A stretch of DNA of 64,000 nucleotides, taken from the NCBI GenBank assembly GCA_030068145.1, contig JAPJBO010000070.1, positions 186,001 to 250,000 on the forward strand. The letters run 5' to 3'. Under the pieces are notes generated by a model that was not told the DNA's origin, did not search any database, and was given only the letters and a program-made list of their open reading frames with translations. This document shows positions 61,901-64,000 of this stretch, in pieces. Both the position numbers and the translations under genes were made by a program. Each line of letters starts with the position of its first letter. Position 1 is the stretch's first letter. The stretch comes from Diplonema papillatum (taxonomy: Eukaryota; Euglenozoa; Diplonemea; Diplonemida; Diplonemidae).

Positions 61901-63848
61901 CCATTTTTTCAGCCTAAACGACCAGTTATTTCGGATTTCCCGAGCATTTTAAGACCACCTGAGTGGTAGGTTCCGAGTTTTGAGTTGCTGGGGGCCCCCC
62001 TTTTTCCGGCAAAACAGGGGTCCTTTTAGGGTCCTTTTAGGGTCCTTTTAGGGTCCTTTTAGGGTCCTTTTAGGGTCCTTTTAGGGTCCTTTTACACGTG
62101 TTGAGCAGGGGGGTTTCTCATACTCATCCACGCGCGAAACACACCTTAGAGCACAGCTGCATCGCGACCGCCAGCAGATCAACGCAGTCCCCGTACTTTT
62201 TATCCTTGTGCGCGACGTCTGCGATGTCGTACAACAGGTCCAAGAAGCGGGTGACATCTTCGGCCTTTTCGAAAACATCGGCGAACGACGAAGACGCGCG
62301 AGACGTGCTGAAGAGCCCCTTCAGGTGGGCCGCCACGTCGGTGCCGAGCTTCCAGCGCGCCTCGATGGAGACGACCAACGCGTCCGCGACGAGGGACGAC
62401 GCCTTTTGCGACCCGGGGGCCGACTTCGCGTGGCGCAGTGCTCTGTCCGACGCCGAAAGGGCTTGCTGGAAATCCTGCGGTGTGCTTTTTAGAGTTAAGG
62501 TTCGCTTGAAATTCCGGGTGTTTAGGGTCTCCGTGTGACCGTTGTTAAATGGGCTCTCTTAGAGCAAGAAAAGGGCTTTATGGCTGCGGGTTGTTTATTT
62601 GTGCTACGATGCTGAACGAGCTTTCAGAAAATCTTGCATGATGTTTGTTTTTGTGTTACCGACGGAGTACCGACGATAAAACTCGGGGGTCCTATTGAAG
62701 AAGCTTATTAGTCATCGATCGTCATCACAAGCACTCAACTCATAGATTGGACCTGCGCCTTCAGGGAAGACGTGTCAAAAAAGGGCCAATGAATGCTGCT
62801 GTGAGTAGATGTGTTATGGAATCATTTTCCAACGAGTCCAGGTCCCCCATTAAAGTCTGCCATTTTTTGAGTCATAAAACGCTTGATGACCCAGAGTTTT
62901 CCTTCCAGCAGGCTTTCCGCGCCCTTCCCCTTTTCCCTTTTCTATTTTACACTTTCTATGAAGAAGACTTGATGCTAGCATCAAACATGCATGAGAGGCA
63001 GTGTCCTGCCTCCACCGCGGCCTCCCTGCTCCACTTCATCCCCCTTTTTTGTTCTTCGCTTACACCACCGTGTGCTGTTTTCTTACTCGGGACTTTGACC
63101 TGTTGTGTTTGTGTGATTTGATCGTGTAGGGGTAGACCCGCATGACCTCACGTCCGTTCAACACGTGGTTCGGTAGTTACAGCACTTGGGAATCCCTTCG
63201 GTTCTTTGTCTGGCAGCATCGTCGAGCATTTCTTTCCAATGCTGGCGCTTATGTAAAAACCGTACACCGCGAGAGTAGGAGAAAGTAGAAAGGGAAACTA
63301 GAGTTTTCGTTGACCGCACCCTGAGCCCAAATCCTGGACGTGGTTTCAGGTGGAAAATTTGGCAAATGATCATGATCAGAAGGTCCTACTTGGGCGGTCC
63401 AGTTACCTCTCACACACTGCATGTGGCCAAAACATTAAACTAAGATTTTCCCCTGGGGTCCACATACTTGCGCGAGCAGCCAGTCACGGCCAGTGCGGAG
63501 CCACGCCTTGGCGACTTCCTGCTCCAGCTTTGCGGACGGGGTGGACCCCACCACGGTCTCCAACACCTCGCTGCACAGCCGTCTGGCCCTGGCCTTGTCT
63601 CTCGCAGCGCCCGACCCGCCGCCGGAGAGCCCGGACACAGCCGACCAGGCAGCGGTCAGCGCGCCCTTCACCTTCCTTCTCTCTTCGACGCCCAGCCGCA
63701 CGAAGCACTCGTGTCCCGAGGACAGCATCTCCTCGGCGGTCTTCAAGCTCGCGGACACGGCCGCGTCGTCGCCCGCTTCGCATGCGGCGCGCAGCTTTTC
63801 CAGCTCGGTCACCGCGTTCGCGCAGAACTCTTCCACCGCGCCGGCCAT
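58271..63848 (-). CDS. TEX11/ZIP4/SPO22-like meiotic TPR protein, 4 exons, 883 aa
   Basis: Exons 63848-63468, 62474-62145, 60967-59336, 58579-58271; 127, 110, 544 and 102 codons plus stop, all phase 0. Donors GTATGT, GTGTGT, GTGTGC; acceptors CGCAG. Known role of the family: ZMM scaffold that promotes meiotic crossovers on the synaptonemal complex. Seen: helical TPR-like text throughout (LLRLQGNSLCSLGKHAEAMD, KAHRALAWLQFEANALSDAL followed by YLLIKILIVLDDCAAAQAAL), the LLTIKARVLCGD segment with FEVIMMLVAP, and the C-terminal signature ETEWLVAEAWNNG (residues ~824-836) followed by KAESWMSLSHTLSQHL, which aligns with the WLMVKSWNTG and AEKWCGLALRFLNHL of human TEX11. Overall length is as in the family. 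A CAG|GTGCTG just before the stop could be a donor, so a further exon is possible. Presence suggests sexual recombination. Confidence 0.82.
61036..61770 (+). repeat. Long or nested F2-type repeat in intron 2 of the TEX11-like gene
   Basis: Starts TAAGAGTGCAAGCTCACTTA, GGATCCGGGGGTTTTATAGC and ends near GACCGACACCACGGTCACCT with AGGCCCCACGTGCATTG, like the 3' part of F2. Inside, 61378-61440 repeats the exon 3 acceptor flank (TCGGAACCTGCGCGGTTT, GATGCCCTGGG, GCAAGGGGTGCAATTATAT) found at 60961-61028. Confidence 0.55.
62019..62095. repeat. 11-bp tandem repeat, 7 copies
   Basis: GGTCCTTTTAG repeated exactly, in intron 2 of the TEX11-like gene, ending ~50 nt from the exon 2 donor (62144). Confidence 0.95.
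62488..62600 (+). repeat. F2 copy abutting the exon 2 acceptor
   Basis: CTTTTTAGAGTTAAGGTTCG, AAATTCCGGGTGTTTAGGGT, CTCCGTGTGACCG, CTCTCTTAGAGCAAG. It begins ~10 nt from the acceptor at 62475-62477, so on the gene strand the F2 5' end forms the intron 3' end. Confidence 0.75.
62745..63020 (+). repeat. F7 copy 3 followed by reverse F5, in intron 1 of the TEX11-like gene
   Basis: F7: ATGTGTTATGGAATCATTTT, CAACGAGTCCAGG, GAGTCATAAAACGC. F5 (reverse, 62935-63020): GAAGAAGACTTGATGCTAGC, ATCAAACATGCATGAGAGGC, AGTGTCC. Confidence 0.65.
63128..63260 (+). repeat. Dispersed repeat F6, copy in intron 1
   Basis: GGGTAGACCCGCATGACCTC, ACACGTGGTTCGGTAGTTAC, TTCTTTGTCTGGCAGCATCG. A block CCGCGAGAGTAGGAGAAAGT follows, shared with 41830-41960. 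Confidence 0.7.
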
Positions 63849-64000
63849 GTTTGTGTTTTTTTTTCTTGTATGAGCACCTTTGAAAAGGGGGGTGTCGAAT
63901 AATAACAGATATTTGACACACGTCTCGTTGTTTAAAAACACTACCACTATTCGATCCTGCCACTGTTCGGCTACCCGGAACCTTTTTTTTTAGTATTCGA
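63849..64000. other. Upstream flank of the TEX11-like gene
   Basis: Only ~150 nt remain before the window edge. No promoter motif is evident on the minus strand. Confidence 0.4.

Noticed and set aside
62019-62095. TTTTAGGG-like telomere repeat
   Set aside because: The unit is 11 bp (GGTCCTTTTAG), internal to an intron and not a telomere array.

Overview
This is nuclear DNA of a single-celled eukaryote that builds flagella or cilia. Spliceosomal introns, a PACRG gene, an Arp2/3 subunit gene, a TEX11/ZIP4-like meiosis gene, a LINE retrotransposon remnant and a fragment of 18S rDNA all argue against a prokaryote. The long run of genes on one strand, the GC-rich exons and the repeat-filled introns fit an alveolate (dinoflagellate or syndinian-like protist). 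That placement is inference; no spliced-leader sequence was found and the species cannot be named from the window.

Every confidently recognised gene lies on the minus strand. From right to left: TEX11/ZIP4-like (63848-58271, 4 exons, 883 aa), USP5 deubiquitinase (54362-50893, 2 exons, 811 aa), an unknown two-TM protein (46735-45626), PACRG (42551-38823, 4 exons, 291 aa), a 6-TM protein with a degenerate class III cyclase domain (37020-35275, one exon), an unknown repeat protein (21932-18738, 2 exons, 660 aa), ARPC4 (16613-10460, 4 exons, 179 aa) and a NOA1/YqeH-type GTPase (4839-593, 3 exons, 774 aa). I rebuilt the exon chains by matching protein families and requiring GT..AG boundaries. Each joined chain stays in frame to its stop codon. 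The 84-nt last exon of PACRG and the 57-nt last exon of ARPC4 were found this way.

The most unusual property of the window is that gene edges are surrounded by diverged partial copies of themselves on the same strand, called 'echoes' here. They often keep the start codon or the splice acceptor. NOA1 has echoes at its 5' end, in intron 1 and beyond its 3' end; USP5 has them before its start and in its intron; the repeat protein and the two-TM gene have one or more; ARPC4 has degenerate ones after its stop. One NOA1 5' echo is fused to the first ~100 nt of an 18S rRNA gene.

The rest is repeats. There are at least seven dispersed short families (named F1-F7 here), many inside introns or close to splice sites. 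There are tandem arrays with periods of 87, 20, 82, 180, 150 (coding), 112 and 11 bp. Two elements have terminal inverted repeats, one of them with a TA target duplication and a captured, broken USP protease fragment. There is also a 5'-truncated LINE. Intergenic stretches such as 6.4-8.6, 23.9-25.1, 27.3-29.3, 30.1-32.1, 42.6-44.4 and 48.0-48.9 kb hold no gene I can support.

The genes do not form a pathway. They are housekeeping or flagellar/meiotic functions that share only strand, splice-site style (donor GTNTGY in 12 of 13 introns, acceptor CAG in all 13) and repeat environment.
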